Counted from the first letter of the stretch, positions 10,722 through 21,649 are shown. The stretch is DNA of 64,000 bases from Craspedostauros australis (GCA_026770025.1 JAMXDE010000009.1:1277001-1341000), one strand, 5' to 3'. The notes: a model not told the origin generated them from the letters alone. A program made the numbers and translations.

Positions 10722-10803
10722 GAGCCCGATCAGTGAGTCGACCAATCGTTTGAAATGAAGAGTCTAATCGGATTTCTGGGATTTTCAAACTAAGCACATA
10801 TTC
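10722..10803. repeat. T1 left terminal inverted repeat
   Basis: Begins GAGCCCGATCAGTGAGTCGA and is matched by the reverse complement of the right end through 'actaagcacatattc', with a small block of mismatches around the 'tctaatcgg' segment. Confidence 0.85.
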
Positions 10804-11216
10804 AAAATCCTTGTAGTCTCTTTATGTACATGTCACCTTTTCAGTGCTTAGTAAAGCTTATTTTACGTTTTATGCACCGATCAATGTGTTCATTCTAGTC
10901 ACGTGGATCCAACCACGCAAAACTCGTTGGTAGCTGTCGAAGGTTCGATGATGTTCTCAAGTATTTATCGTCAGGTGGTCAGTCACGGACTAGCTCCCGA
11001 AGATGTCGGTGGTTTGGTACGCGTTAATTACACGTTAGCATGTGCCACAGGATTCCACATTCTGCTCGTCACAAAACACATGACACAAAACACATCACAC
11101 AAAACACATCATCTCCATCATTTCACAAAATCGCGCCCCGCTTTGGCTCCATGTCACAACTTTCCTCGCCAATGCCATGCACACTCGCCCTTTCGCTCAA
11201 TGCCCGTTGTCGTCAG

Positions 11217-11286
11217 AGTAGTAGTAGCAGTAGTAGTAGCAGTAGTAGTAGCAGTTGTTGTTGTTGTTGTTGTTGTTGTTGCTGTT
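11217..11286. repeat. AGT/GTT triplet tract in the T1 leader
   Basis: A (GTAGTAGTAGCA)n tract passing into (GTT)n. The same arrangement occurs at the corresponding place in T2 (51719-51800), so it belongs to the element leader. It lies about 110 bp upstream of the transposase ATG. Confidence 0.85.
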
Positions 11287-11398
11287 GCAAGCTGGTTTGC
11301 CTTTCATCGGATGCTCTCCTTGCTCACTTCGTCTCAGACCAGTGCACACCATCACATCCACCTAGCAAACCACACTACTCTCCACCAACAATCCCACC

Positions 11399-14300
11399 AT
11401 GTTTCCCTCTGCTGCTGCCAAGGCCCTCTCCAAGGATGCCAACCCCTCCCCCAGTAAGAAGCCGCGTTCTGCTCGCCCTGCATCTGCTCACCCTGTGCCT
11501 GCTCCTCCTGTCGATTCGAAGGGGTTCCTGTTGCCAACCGCCAATCAACTGTTGCCTGGCAAGCCGTCCGCTACGTTGAGGAAGCCGAGCACCATCACAC
11601 GAGTGATTGATGTGAAGCCGATGCATGCAGCGGATGGCGGCCTCGTCCCGAACGGTACGCATGCGCACGCTCGTGAGCTGCATGTGTTCGTCCACATCCT
11701 AGACAGCAACGGAGGCGTCTTTGACGACTCCCATGTCGAGGTGCGGTCGGAGGGACGAGGTGTTGGCGATGGAACAGTGGTGAGCGTTTTCGTGAACGCG
11801 CCACCCCCGCCTGCTGCACCTGACGTTGCACCACCTGTCGAGCCTACCCCGCCAGCTAGGCTTCCCCGCCAATGCAATACGATTGTTGCTGGCCGCTACG
11901 CAGACACCTCCAATGATAGCGACAGCACGTTCATTGACGAGGAGGAAAAGCAGACGCGCGCCGGCTGGGGCAGGAGGGGCGGCAAGTTTGAGTGTGACCC
12001 GACAGAGGAGGGCAGCTGGAGGCGTGATGCGATCGCTCGTGTGATGGCGGAGCTTGGATCTAACCTAGATTCAAAACTGTTGCAACTCATGCCAAAGAAA
12101 GGGTTCGTTCTCACAGGCAGACACGATCGGACCATCTGGAGCTACATCAAACAGGTGTGGAGTGTCGCATCGTGTGCACTTTGGAGTGTCCTGCTTCCAG
12201 AAGAGGGCGTGCCAACTTGTCAGATGGAACAGGTGGTTGCATACGTACGTGGCAATGTGGAACTTCCTCCAACGATGTTGGCATCCAATCTCTACACTGT
12301 GGGCTTGCTCGGAGAAACTACGTCATCCCGCACAGTTAGAGCTGCTCTGGTCATGTCTGCGCCACATGCACTGTGTACTGCTATCCTGGGTAGGCATGCA
12401 CAAGGATTGTCGGAGGAACAGAACGCCCGCATGCTTCCCAAACGCGACATCATCACGCAAAGCCAGGCAAGCACCTTGCGTCGCTACTTCGACAAGTTGA
12501 GTCACGGCGAAATCGTACCTGCGCGAGTTCTTCAGTACCGTGTGGGTGCCTGCAATCTCTCTGGTGTGGTGTCCTTCCTCATGAACACGACTACATACAA
12601 GGCAGGGTTGAGTCACACGGTAAAGTATGGTGGTGTCCAATTTGAAAATGTCCCGGTGTTCGATCGTGGAAGCACCACCATCCGAGACTTATTCGGCATG
12701 TACTCGTCAACGACTAACAACCCAGTGGGAAGGCCCGCCTTCACCACCATTACTAACCTACTCACACGCAAAAGCAAGATCAAGACAGGCCTCTCTTCCT
12801 TCGAAAGCTACTTCTGGATGGCGACGGAGAAACTGAAACAGGCAATTTCGCGCCTAGTAGAGCTACTCAAGGCTAAGTATGAAGCAGACGGAGAGGAGGA
12901 AAACGATGATGCTGTGGATGCCAATGACGAAAGCTACCACGACAATGATGATCCCAGTGACGTCATCGCACAGCATGAACGCACAGCCGATTCCCTGTTG
13001 CATGCGCTTGGACTGATTGTTGTGTTCCTCAAATGGGAATTCACCGCCTCCCACATGCAGCTTCAGTGTGACGATCCAATGCACTCGGCCGCGTTCGCTC
13101 TCACCACCAAAAAGGAGAAGAAGAAGGCAACAACCACATCAACCAATCAACGCAAACCACGCACCAACAAGCACAAGCGCAAGAAAACCACCTCTGTCAC
13201 AAACGACACTCCCACTGCCACGAATGACACTCCTGTGGTCACGACAAACGAACAACCACGTAAAGTATGCAACCGTTGTGGCGCAGCAATGCGATTTGTG
13301 AATGATCGTTTTGTTCCTTTTGTCAAAATGCTTAAGGACAACGAACTCGCAGAACACAAAGACGAATTGCAATCAATGCTTGCGGCGGCGCCAGGATTCG
13401 CCAATGAAATCGTTAAATACATGGCTCACAAAGTGCGTGCGAAAGTTCAATTCCAACAAATCAAATTTTATCAATCCACACTCAATGATAAGCCTGAAAG
13501 AGCCTATGTGGTACTTGACCATAAGCAAAAAATTCTACCGACAGGCCAAGGCGAAGCCCAACAAGCATATTGGGGGAAGAAGGGAATGTCACTGCTTGGG
13601 GCAATGGTCATCACATGTCGCAATGACATTTTTACTTATCGGTTCATCGACATTGTGGTCGACGGAAGACCGACTCAAGACACTCTTCAAGTTGGCGGAC
13701 TACTTGACATCGTGCAACAAAAGGTCAAAGAAATTCTCCCATCCGTGACTGAAATCATCCTACAGAGCGACAACGCGTGTTGCTTTGCCAGTCATGAGCA
13801 CATCGCGCTCATCACATCGGTACTCAACAAGAACCTTGCGACACGAAAAGCAGCTAAAATCATCGCGTGGATCTACACGGAGGCCCAAACCGGTAAGAGC
13901 ATGCTGGACACCCACTTCGCGTACATCACACGTGTACTGCGAAAATACGTGCAAAGTGGCAAGGACATCAAGACCCCTTTCCAAGTCTTCCTCGCGCTCC
14001 AAGCCGGTAACATCGCAGGTACGACAACGGTACTTGCCAACGCGGCGCTCCTGGCAGGCAACATCACCACGTTGCCTGGCGCACCAAAAAGACGATTCCG
14101 CGCATCTGGACAACAGGTACGTATGACTCACGAGGTGAAGTACGATGATGACCAGGCGCAGTTGGTGGCTGCATCTGGAATCACGGAAGACGTCGTGGTG
14201 AAGAGCGCTGAATGGGAAGGGTGGATCATCAACGAGTTGGGTGTCATCGCGGACAAAACATTCACGTCCGTCAAGCCGGCAATTACGTCCGAATCATTCA

Positions 14301-14941
14301 GGAAGACGGACAAGACGCGAAAACTCGGGCGTACAGCAACAGAGAGCAAGGCGTTCACGATCGGCAAAGCCCTCCAAGACGGACAACAACATCTACCATC
14401 CGATCACACCACAGCACTACAAGACCAGACCGCGGAAACCGAACACCCACCACTCGCAGTGCCAGGCTGGGCGAGCAAAACAACACGGACCAACGCCAAA
14501 CTACCAGACTACATCGCGGACAAATTGAAGGACATCTGCGCAGCGTCCGCGAAGGATCCGAAAAACAGACCATCCGAACACGAAGCACACGAGCAATTGA
14601 TGAGCGACGAAAAAACAAAAACTGACTGGTACGTACAACTGCATGCAAATCCCATGCGCGTCAAAGCATCGCTGTTTGCAGCGTACAGTGCCAAGCAACG
14701 CAAACAAAACCAGGAGGCTGTGCTCACCAAGACAGAAACCAACACAACAAACAAAGCAACAGCAGCATCCGCAATTGTGGCAATCCACAATGCACCAGCG
14801 AAAACAGAGGAAGAGCAGAGAGAAGAGGAGTTGCAGAGAGAAGAAGAGCAATTGGAGAATCAGAGGTGGTGTGATGCTCACACAATGAAGGCCAACACAG
14901 AAAGTGAGGCTGTGTTGGATGATGAGACGGAAATTTTGTGA
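11399..14941 (+). CDS. Family T putative DDE transposase, intact (1180 aa)
   Basis: One uninterrupted ORF. The ATG lies in an ACCATG context and corresponds to the 51904 ATG of T2. The N terminus is Pro/Ser/Lys-rich. A helical middle region follows, then a basic stretch ('KKEKKKATTT', 'RKPRTNKHKRKK') and a CxxC pair ('KVCNRCG', C624/C627) that may bind zinc. The presumed catalytic core has 'VVLDHKQKILP' (D707), 'IILQSDNACCF' (D791) and 'WIYTEAQTGKSMLDTHFAY' (E828 or D837). D791-E828 spacing is 36 residues, in the range of DDE recombinases. The C terminus is a Glu-rich probable coiled coil ('EEEQREEELQREEEQLE'). The role as transposase is inferred from position between TIRs, copy number and these acidic residues. 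I do not recognise the superfamily; Sola-like elements, which also make 4-bp duplications, are one possibility. Confidence 0.72.
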   Translation: MFPSAAAKALSKDANPSPSKKPRSARPASAHPVPAPPVDSKGFLLPTANQLLPGKPSATLRKPSTITRVIDVKPMHAADGGLVPNGTHAHARELHVFVHILDSNGGVFDDSHVEVRSEGRGVGDGTVVSVFVNAPPPPAAPDVAPPVEPTPPARLPRQCNTIVAGRYADTSNDSDSTFIDEEEKQTRAGWGRRGGKFECDPTEEGSWRRDAIARVMAELGSNLDSKLLQLMPKKGFVLTGRHDRTIWSYIKQVWSVASCALWSVLLPEEGVPTCQMEQVVAYVRGNVELPPTMLASNLYTVGLLGETTSSRTVRAALVMSAPHALCTAILGRHAQGLSEEQNARMLPKRDIITQSQASTLRRYFDKLSHGEIVPARVLQYRVGACNLSGVVSFLMNTTTYKAGLSHTVKYGGVQFENVPVFDRGSTTIRDLFGMYSSTTNNPVGRPAFTTITNLLTRKSKIKTGLSSFESYFWMATEKLKQAISRLVELLKAKYEADGEEENDDAVDANDESYHDNDDPSDVIAQHERTADSLLHALGLIVVFLKWEFTASHMQLQCDDPMHSAAFALTTKKEKKKATTTSTNQRKPRTNKHKRKKTTSVTNDTPTATNDTPVVTTNEQPRKVCNRCGAAMRFVNDRFVPFVKMLKDNELAEHKDELQSMLAAAPGFANEIVKYMAHKVRAKVQFQQIKFYQSTLNDKPERAYVVLDHKQKILPTGQGEAQQAYWGKKGMSLLGAMVITCRNDIFTYRFIDIVVDGRPTQDTLQVGGLLDIVQQKVKEILPSVTEIILQSDNACCFASHEHIALITSVLNKNLATRKAAKIIAWIYTEAQTGKSMLDTHFAYITRVLRKYVQSGKDIKTPFQVFLALQAGNIAGTTTVLANAALLAGNITTLPGAPKRRFRASGQQVRMTHEVKYDDDQAQLVAASGITEDVVVKSAEWEGWIINELGVIADKTFTSVKPAITSESFRKTDKTRKLGRTATESKAFTIGKALQDGQQHLPSDHTTALQDQTAETEHPPLAVPGWASKTTRTNAKLPDYIADKLKDICAASAKDPKNRPSEHEAHEQLMSDEKTKTDWYVQLHANPMRVKASLFAAYSAKQRKQNQEAVLTKTETNTTNKATAASAIVAIHNAPAKTEEEQREEELQREEEQLENQRWCDAHTMKANTESEAVLDDETEIL

Positions 14942-16700
14942 TGGCTGTGCGTCACCGCAATAACACTAGTTGTGGAGTTTTGTGGGGGATGAGTCGTGAT
15001 ACGTAGACTACTCTAGAGAGCATCCAAAATCCATCCAAACATCTGCTTATCATGCTATATCTCAATAATACATGGTTTACAATTAAATCTATACATTGCA
15101 TTCGTACACATGACTATCAATGAATCAGAATATCGAAGGTAAATTGAAATAGAAGTTATTTTTATTGTCATGTTGGTCCACCACACTGTTGTGTGGTGGA
15201 TTCACAAAATTCTCGATCAAGCAATGTTGCCCTCCCCTCAGCACCCATGACCATCATCATCATCCTGGTATTTCTGTAAACTGCGCACCACAATGGCTCT
15301 GTATGCTCCCCATCTATCCACTCCATGAAGGACAGATCGTTTCTGCCACATTGCATGCCCCAAAGTGTCGATACACTGAAAAAAGCGATTTCAAAAAACG
15401 ATTTGCAAGCCGGATGCGGTATGGATACGGATCCATACCTCATCCACATGGCCCTTTCAGCTCCTCCACATGACCCTCGTGCATTACCACACTCCCTGGC
15501 GACACGCTGACGCATCCAGAGGGGGCTGGACATGAATGGTACGGGTGGTACACCTCCATATGATGACGCCGTTGCTTTTTTGGGCGCCCCACCAAAAAAT
15601 GACCTGTCTGTACTCATTCGAGGCCGCAGCCTCTTCCAGACAATATCGAAGGCGCAAACTTCGTCAGGACCATCTTCCGTTGGTGGCGCACGCATCTTGT
15701 ATGGGTTAGTTGGCGATTGGGTGGCTTGATGATGCCTCCCCCTCACTGCCAAGGCCATGTGATGGGTACGCCGCGACCCGCCCAACAAAACTCTTGCCCT
15801 CCACCTTTCCCTCTGCGCGGACACCTTCCCGATCCTCCCCGACCCTCAAACTTCGTGGGCGCGTTGGTGATGGCCTCCTGGATGTGCCTTGACCCTCCAA
15901 AGGTGTTGGTGTGGGCTGTGTATGGAGCACGAAGGCCACATCCAACGAGCCAATCTGCCGCAAATTTGCGACGTTTGCGCGGGGGCCTGCCGCGGCCCCA
16001 AATGAACCGCTATCGCAGCCCCCTCTCGCCCACACACCAAACGTTGTATTGCGGTGACGGCGATGTGCTCGGATTTTTCATTGGGCCGCTGGTTGGTGCG
16101 GCGCTGACGATGCCGTTGGGTGGCCATTGTAGAATTTTTGTTTGTGATCCGCCATTGTCATGTTGTTGTTTCGAGTTTGGCGCTCTCAACCAGTCGCACA
16201 TCTTGGGGTCTGAGGCAATTATCAACTATTGTACCAAAATGAACGAAGGCAGCATGACACAAAACACTTCGGGAGTACCAACGCAACTTGACCATTCCGT
16301 CACGACGAAACGCAGTTGATGATGATTCACATCGTGCTGTGATTGGTGGTTCATGACGCAGCAGCCAGTTTGGTGACGTAGATCACGGATCATGCAAACA
16401 CTGGATAGAATGGATGTAAACGCGCACTCACCGCTTCTCCCCAAACTCTACAACTAGCGCTATCGTGGAGGAGGTGTGGGATGGTCTCATCGGAACACCT
16501 CAAAAAGAGACTAAACAATTCAAAATGGGAACAACGTCGCTGAAACGAAGAACAGCAAAGGGTTAAATTGGATCGATGTAGTCGTAGGCGAAAGGCTGAA
16601 ACCCGAAGGAGATGGACGAATGTGCAAATCCATCGGTCCATAAAACTTAAAATTCGGCCAACCTCGGAACTGGAATGGATTGGTATATGTTTTAGATCTA
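14942..16700. other. Conserved 3' module of T1
   Basis: 1.75 kb between the transposase stop and the right TIR. It is clearly homologous to 55375-57140 in T2. Several frames on both strands hold ORFs of 90-220 codons, such as minus-strand 15168-15824 ('RWRARVLLGGSRRT') and minus-strand 15706-16035 ('KVEGKSFVGR'). Minus-strand counterparts of both peptides exist in T2, but reading frames are not maintained across the module, so no single gene can be supported. It may hold a decayed or spliced second gene, or long subterminal binding sites. Confidence 0.6.
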
Positions 16701-16710
16701 TGAAGATTGC

Positions 16711-16792
16711 GAATATGTGCTTAGTTTGAAAATCCCAGAAATTCGACTCCACTCTTCATTTCAAACGATTGGTCGACTCACTGATCGGGCTC
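16711..16792. repeat. T1 right terminal inverted repeat
   Basis: Reverse complement of the left TIR. It ends GGTCGACTCACTGATCGGGCTC, followed at once by the ATAA duplication. Confidence 0.85.
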
Positions 16793-16796
16793 ATAA

Positions 16797-17331
16797 CGCA
16801 GCGCTTTCGATGCCAACGACTTTTTCAAAAAGACAGCCGCCGTTTTTGGTCATGGACAGCGCCGAGGGCAACGCCCTTTTGGTGACAACAGCTGTTGACC
16901 ATTCCAACCGAAATCATCACCACGTTTTCACAAGACGATGGAATCGTTTTGTTTGGCTCATTTCAATGCAACCTCGTTTTGGAGTCTCGATCGCATTTCC
17001 CTTGTTCTTCCCTGAGTCTTGGAGACGGCATGAGAAAGACGAAGATGGGATGATGTTTCGCAGAGAGACGGGCCAAACAACGCAAAGAACATCACGAACG
17101 ACAATGCGGCTCCCAAGTGACACTACGGATCAGATGTTCTCCATGCCTGGGAAACCTTTGTGCTTTTGGTGGAAGGAGCGCAGAACATTCGAAGTGTCTG
17201 AGAGAATGGTCATCGTGGCACGTCATCTACGATCCTCCAGCGTCATCGAACAACACACATCATGTTGCAACGCATGGCGAGAACACGTACGACTACAAAG
17301 GGAGACGTATACTTCGTAACTATTCTACACG
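16797..17331. other. Intergenic region, no gene recognised
   Basis: Sequence between T1 and the stop of the TrmA-like gene. An open plus-strand frame crosses part of it but has no convincing start or domain. Probably 3' flank of the methyltransferase gene. Confidence 0.5.
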
Positions 17332-18753
17332 CTACGTTGCCGCTCCTGCTTTGCGTTTCAAATGCACCAACGTCTCCACCGCATCCAACCTCGGGAACAA
17401 GTCCATGACGACGCAATCCGCAACTTCGAATGTATCCGACAGGAGCTCCAGATCTCGCAGCAGGGCCTTGCGCCCACAGGATATGTACAGGAAATGCTGA
17501 AACCCTCCTTGTTTGGCCATCTTGCACACCAACGCATCCAACCCCATCCTGGGTGGGTCCACCAGCAACACATCGAACCCTTGCTCATCGGCGGCGCCGT
17601 ACTTCTGCATCTTGGAAATGAATCGCCGCGCCCACTTCCCGGCATCTTCCTTGCGGACGTGCACGACGTCGGACAGATCGTTCAGAACGATGTTGCGCTC
17701 GCATGCTTGGACCAATCGCTGATCCATCTCGATGGCCACGATCTCGGAAAGCAGATCGCTCTTGGCCAACGCCATCGTGTGTGCACCGCATCCGCAGTAC
17801 ATCTCCAGGAGTCGTATTCTGGGTCGTTCCGTCGGTGCGGCATTGTTGTCGGATGCAGTTGGTATGGATGCTATGTGTTCCAACCGATTCAACATCCATC
17901 CCAAAGCCTTCTTCATCGCATTGCCGTTGGGATGGTAGAATGCAGTCTCTGGCTTTTCGTACCAAATGTCCTGCGGCGATTGCGCTGGCGTTGTGACGAA
18001 TGGTGATTCGACAGTCGCCTCCCAGCCACCAACATCATCGTTTGCACGAACGATACGCACACGATCTCGAATGATGGCTTCCGAACCTTCGTTTTCTGCC
18101 GCAGTCGTCAGCAGCACACCCTTCGATCTTCCGTTGATCTGTCGCAATCCCAACATTTGTCGAGCTTGGCACGCCTCCTCGATCCATCGCGCCGCGTCGA
18201 CGCGATTGTCGTAGATCAACGTCATAATGCAGTCGGCGTCGTCACCGTCGTACCACGACGACGAGAATTTGACACCGCGCAGATGCTGCTTCATAGCATC
18301 GTACGATGCCACGTGCTGCAGGAAGCCCCGCATCGCGCGTTGAATGCGGCGCGTCCCAATCGGAAAGACATCGCTGTTGAGCTTGACCGGTTCACGATTG
18401 TGGCGCATGGCGTAGGCGAATGGATCCACGATCTGAAACGAACATCGACATCGATAGGCCAAGGATTCGGCATTGGTGAGGCAGGGATACAAGCGCACGG
18501 TGGTCAGCGCGCGCAGATCGTCGTAGGCGCCGTCCAACTTGGATTTGGAATGCGCCACGCCATCCTCGTCGGGTTGCACCTCGTATCCTGGCAACGTCGG
18601 TTGCGGATTCATCGGTTGTGCGGTTCGATGCGATGGTATGCGGTCCGGTGGTATGCCTTGATGTGTGGTGTGGTCAACTGTGGTAGTATGGTCGTTGGCG
18701 TTGTGGTGGATGGTGTTGGTCTCATGTTGCTTCGCGCTTTCTTCTTTTCTCAT
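17332..18753 (-). CDS. TrmA-type tRNA/RNA (uracil-5-)-methyltransferase
   Basis: A 473-aa single-exon protein, ATG at 18753, TAG at 17334-17332. The first ~55 residues are His/Thr/Pro-rich and unconserved. The body matches the TrmA family, which transfers methyl from S-adenosylmethionine to C5 of uridine (U54 in tRNA). Motifs seen are 'TAFYHPNGNAM', the SAM-binding 'LLEMYCGCGAHTMAL' followed by the acidic 'VAIEMDQ', 'VLLVDPPRMGLD', 'YISCGRKALLRDL' with the nucleophile Cys at residue 426, and the C-terminal 'DLFPRLDAVETLVHL' with the general-base Glu. There is no Cys cluster for an iron-sulfur centre, which favours TrmA over RumA/RlmD. It is transcribed divergently from COG8 across a 298-bp gap. 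No clear organelle presequence is visible. The exact RNA target is inferred. Confidence 0.85.
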   Translation of the reverse strand: MRKEESAKQHETNTIHHNANDHTTTVDHTTHQGIPPDRIPSHRTAQPMNPQPTLPGYEVQPDEDGVAHSKSKLDGAYDDLRALTTVRLYPCLTNAESLAYRCRCSFQIVDPFAYAMRHNREPVKLNSDVFPIGTRRIQRAMRGFLQHVASYDAMKQHLRGVKFSSSWYDGDDADCIMTLIYDNRVDAARWIEEACQARQMLGLRQINGRSKGVLLTTAAENEGSEAIIRDRVRIVRANDDVGGWEATVESPFVTTPAQSPQDIWYEKPETAFYHPNGNAMKKALGWMLNRLEHIASIPTASDNNAAPTERPRIRLLEMYCGCGAHTMALAKSDLLSEIVAIEMDQRLVQACERNIVLNDLSDVVHVRKEDAGKWARRFISKMQKYGAADEQGFDVLLVDPPRMGLDALVCKMAKQGGFQHFLYISCGRKALLRDLELLSDTFEVADCVVMDLFPRLDAVETLVHLKRKAGAAT

Positions 18754-19051
18754 TTTTTGTTGGTTGGAAGCTCGAACGTTGCAAACGGTTATATTGTAGT
18801 CGTACTAATCATGTCGGGACTCAAGACCGTTGTGTTGGGTGCAAGTCGAAATGGTACCAAGAAACACACACAGACATGCTTTTCCCAACGCAAAACAACC
18901 CAACCGTAGGGATCTCTGGGCGCAGACCACCACCTGCGATCGGCTGTTGGCAGCCTCCACATTCCCAACAGTCAGACACAATCAAGCAGTGGTCTCCTTT
19001 AGTCATACAAGAGTGCGCGCACCATTGATAGAGATAGAGATTGAAGCAAGC
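18754..19051. promoter_or_regulatory. Divergent intergenic region between TrmA-like and COG8 genes
   Basis: 298 bp separate the two divergent start codons, so both promoters should lie here. No TATA box or known motif was recognised. Confidence 0.4.
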
Positions 19052-21060
19052 ATGACGGAGCTGCTGTCGTTGGCCGGATCCGACGTGAACGAGCGCGCCG
19101 TCGCCAAAGCAGCGCTGGATGCTGCCGAGGAACAGCTGCGATCGCTGTGCGCGGCGCATGCCAGCACGTTCGTGGCCGTGGAGCGCAGAGGCCAGGCCGT
19201 GCAGACGTCGCTGAAGCAGCTGCTGCACAACATCGAGGCGTCGGAGCATCAGATCTCGCGGGCCAAGGAGGCCCTGGAGCAGGAGGACGAGCAGGGCGAA
19301 GGCACGTTGGCGGCGTTGTCCGAGAAACACCGCGTGCGCCGCCGCACGTTGCTGCAGCACTCGCATCTGCTGGAGCTGCTGGAGTTGCCGTCGCTCATGG
19401 ATGCCTGCGTGCGCTCCAACCTCTACGACGACGCGCTCAGCATCGCGGCGTTCTCCAACACGCTGGAGCGCCGGCACATGGAGAAGAACACGGTGGTGCT
19501 GCAGGTCATCGAGCAGATACGCTCAAGGCAGCAGGATCTGCGTCGCCATCTGCTGCACTCCCTCAAGGGATACGTCACGATGCCGCAGTGCCTGGAGATC
19601 GTCACGTCGCTGCGTCGGCTCAACTCCATAGACTTGGAGCGTGAGACGGAGTGCAACATGGAGCGCACGTATGAGGCCATGGAGCTCAGCTTGCAGGTGG
19701 ACTTCCTCGAGGCCAGAGATTGCTGGTTGGAGAAGCCTGGCAATGCCAGCACCAGCATCAACGCCTTCGCCAGTCCCACCACGTCGCATCGCACCAGCGA
19801 TCTCGCCATGAAGTCGTCGGAGCAACTGTTGGATACCATTGAGCGTTATCGTACTCGGTGAGTGTTCCCATCTTCTGGTTCGTTTTCATGTTGTTGTCCT
19901 TGCTCTTGTTGTTCGTTGTTCTCGTTGTTGTGTGTTGGTAGTCTGGTTCAGTCAAGCCAAAGACACACTCACGCACTTCTCCTGCACCGTGATTGATGCA
20001 CTCAACTTGATCTCACACTCCTCCCACATCCATACTCGTACATTTGTGCAACCACACGAGCAGAGTCTTCGAGATCGCCACGCAGTTCAATGCAATCTTC
20101 CGTGCCCAGATGCGCCAGCAGAAGACCAATTCCATCTCCTTGCTCAGCATGTGGACATCTCGCAAGGTGGAAGCTTTCCTGTCGATGCTCGCGGTGGAGC
20201 TGGAGAAGATGAAGGATTCGGCGCAGCTCCGGGATGCCTTGGATGCTTGCGTCTTCTTCGCGGCCTCGATGGGACGGTTGGGAGCCGACTTCACGGCGCA
20301 GCTGCCATCTCTCTTCGAGCGCAAGATGCACGGCATCATCAAGCAGATCTGGAAGGACGGAGTCATGCAGATGGCCGAGACCTTGAGAGTGTGTCGTGAG
20401 GCCAAGGTCGCCTCGCCCCTCATCTCCTCTAGCCACATCGATGACATCAACGACGGCACTGCGGCAACGGGGACGCTCAACAGCAGCACGATGTCTTCGA
20501 CGGATGGACCACCCCCTCCACCGCGTCAGCTCATGGCGTACCCTCCCATGGCCCGCTTGCTCAACGCCTTCCTCACGGGCATGAACGAACTGCGACGTTG
20601 CCTCCTGCCCGGCGTCTTCAAGATGCTGCGCGATTCCATGACGACGGCGCTGAAGAAATCGGCGGCCATCCTCAAGAGCAACGAACGCACGTTGCTCAAT
20701 CTCGGTCTCAGCGACGACGTCAAGCAGCTGCGCAAGGTCGATGACGAGATGAGAACGATCTTTCATGACGTCCTGGAGCCATACGTGCGATGTGCGCTGG
20801 AGTTTGCGCTTGGGAATCATACGCAGGGTTGGGACATTTACAACGGCATGAAGATGCATGCCGATGCGCGCGCCGCAGCGGAAGCCAAGGCGCAGGCGGA
20901 GAAAGATGCGGCGGTCGCGAAGCAGGAGGAGGAGGAAGAAAAAGAAAGGGCTGAAGCAGCTCATGCTCTCAAGCAGGATGGTGATACTCCCCACGGTCCA
21001 GAAACACCTCCAGTAGCTGAGCAATCAGAGGAGTTTGCGACAGACGCGCAAGTAATCTGA
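19052..21060 (+). CDS. Conserved oligomeric Golgi complex subunit 8 (COG8/Dor1-like), two exons
   Basis: Coding sequence join(19052..19857, 20064..21060), giving 600 aa. The 206-bp intron starts GTGAGT and ends GAGCAG, splitting an Arg codon after its second base. The junction reads '...ERYRT-RVFEIATQFNAIF', which matches the Dor1 family. COG8 belongs to lobe B of the COG tether used in retrograde traffic at the Golgi. The N-terminal half is helical with coiled coil ('LSLAGSD' start, 'NIEASEHQISRAKEALEQ', 'LLELLELPSLMDACVRSNLYDDALSI'). The second exon has the conserved region around 'MARLLNAFLTGMNELRRCLLPG'. The tail is charged and low complexity (KAQAEKDAAVAKQEEEEEKERAEA), a lineage-specific extension. 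The ATG at 19052 is chosen because homology begins there. Confidence 0.85.
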
Positions 21061-21649
21061 AGAACATGATCCGCACAGAACAGATGCAATTGGTCTGGAA
21101 AATGGCATTATATTATAGATGAGAGTAGGAAGGCATACCTTCCATGTGTGTAAGTAGTTGGTCTTTCTTGGATGACACTTGGACGTGGTGGCTGAATCTT
21201 TTTTCACTCTTCCTCTCTAGATAGTGCAGTGTAGACTTATTTGTTGACTCGATCGACCTCACGTCGAGGTGATCGTTGGATACACACACCTTCATGCATG
21301 AATAAAATATATGCTCCGTGTGCGCGTATCGGCCAATAACCGTTAAATCTCAAAACACAAGTTTTTGGAAGTTTGCTGCTTTTTCTTCTCTGGTTTGGCA
21401 GGTGCTTGTTTCTCGCGCTTTATCGTGTGTGTTTGAAGTTGAAGCGAGATGGCCGTTCATGCGGCGATCATCAGTGCATCGGACCATTGAACCATTGAAC
21501 CATTGAACCATCTTCATCTCATCATCCTTCATCAACTGCAACTGTGGCAACAGAAGGAACAACAACTGAACCAACCAAAGCATCCATCGATCCAACTTGA
21601 AAAGCATTCCACCACACCAGCGTCGTCCAAAAAAGAAGAAACACGACGC
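21061..21649. other. Intergenic region between COG8 and the first presenilin
   Basis: 589 bp including the COG8 3' region and the presenilin promoter. It has a short direct repeat 'accattga' (three copies near 21484-21509). Nothing else was recognised. Confidence 0.5.

Larger units (their letters stand above)
10722..16792 (+). mobile_element. Family T DNA transposon, complete copy T1 (6.07 kb)
   Basis: Ends are defined by inverted repeats of about 80 bp starting GAGCCCGATCAGTGAGTCGA at both termini. They are flanked by a perfect 4-bp target duplication, ATAA, at 10718-10721 and 16793-16796. The element carries an intact 1180-aa ORF (11399-14941) and a 1.85-kb 3' segment that is also present in T2 (51223-57225). 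Along its length it aligns with T2 by eye, and the proteins look about 80% similar. The TIR ends differ between T1 and T2 (GAGCCCGATC versus GAGCCCCCCG), but the inner ~45 bp of the left TIR is almost identical. The structure is cut-and-paste; the superfamily is unassigned. Confidence 0.88.

Noticed and set aside
15168-15824. 218-codon minus-strand ORF in the T1 3' module, considered as a second transposon gene
   Set aside because: The T2 equivalent is broken by a stop and frameshift after about 110 codons; coding status is unsupported, so it is reported only as a conserved module.
16717-17319. 200-codon plus-strand open frame crossing the right end of T1
   Set aside because: Begins inside the transposon TIR, has no domain and continues into intergenic sequence; likely chance.
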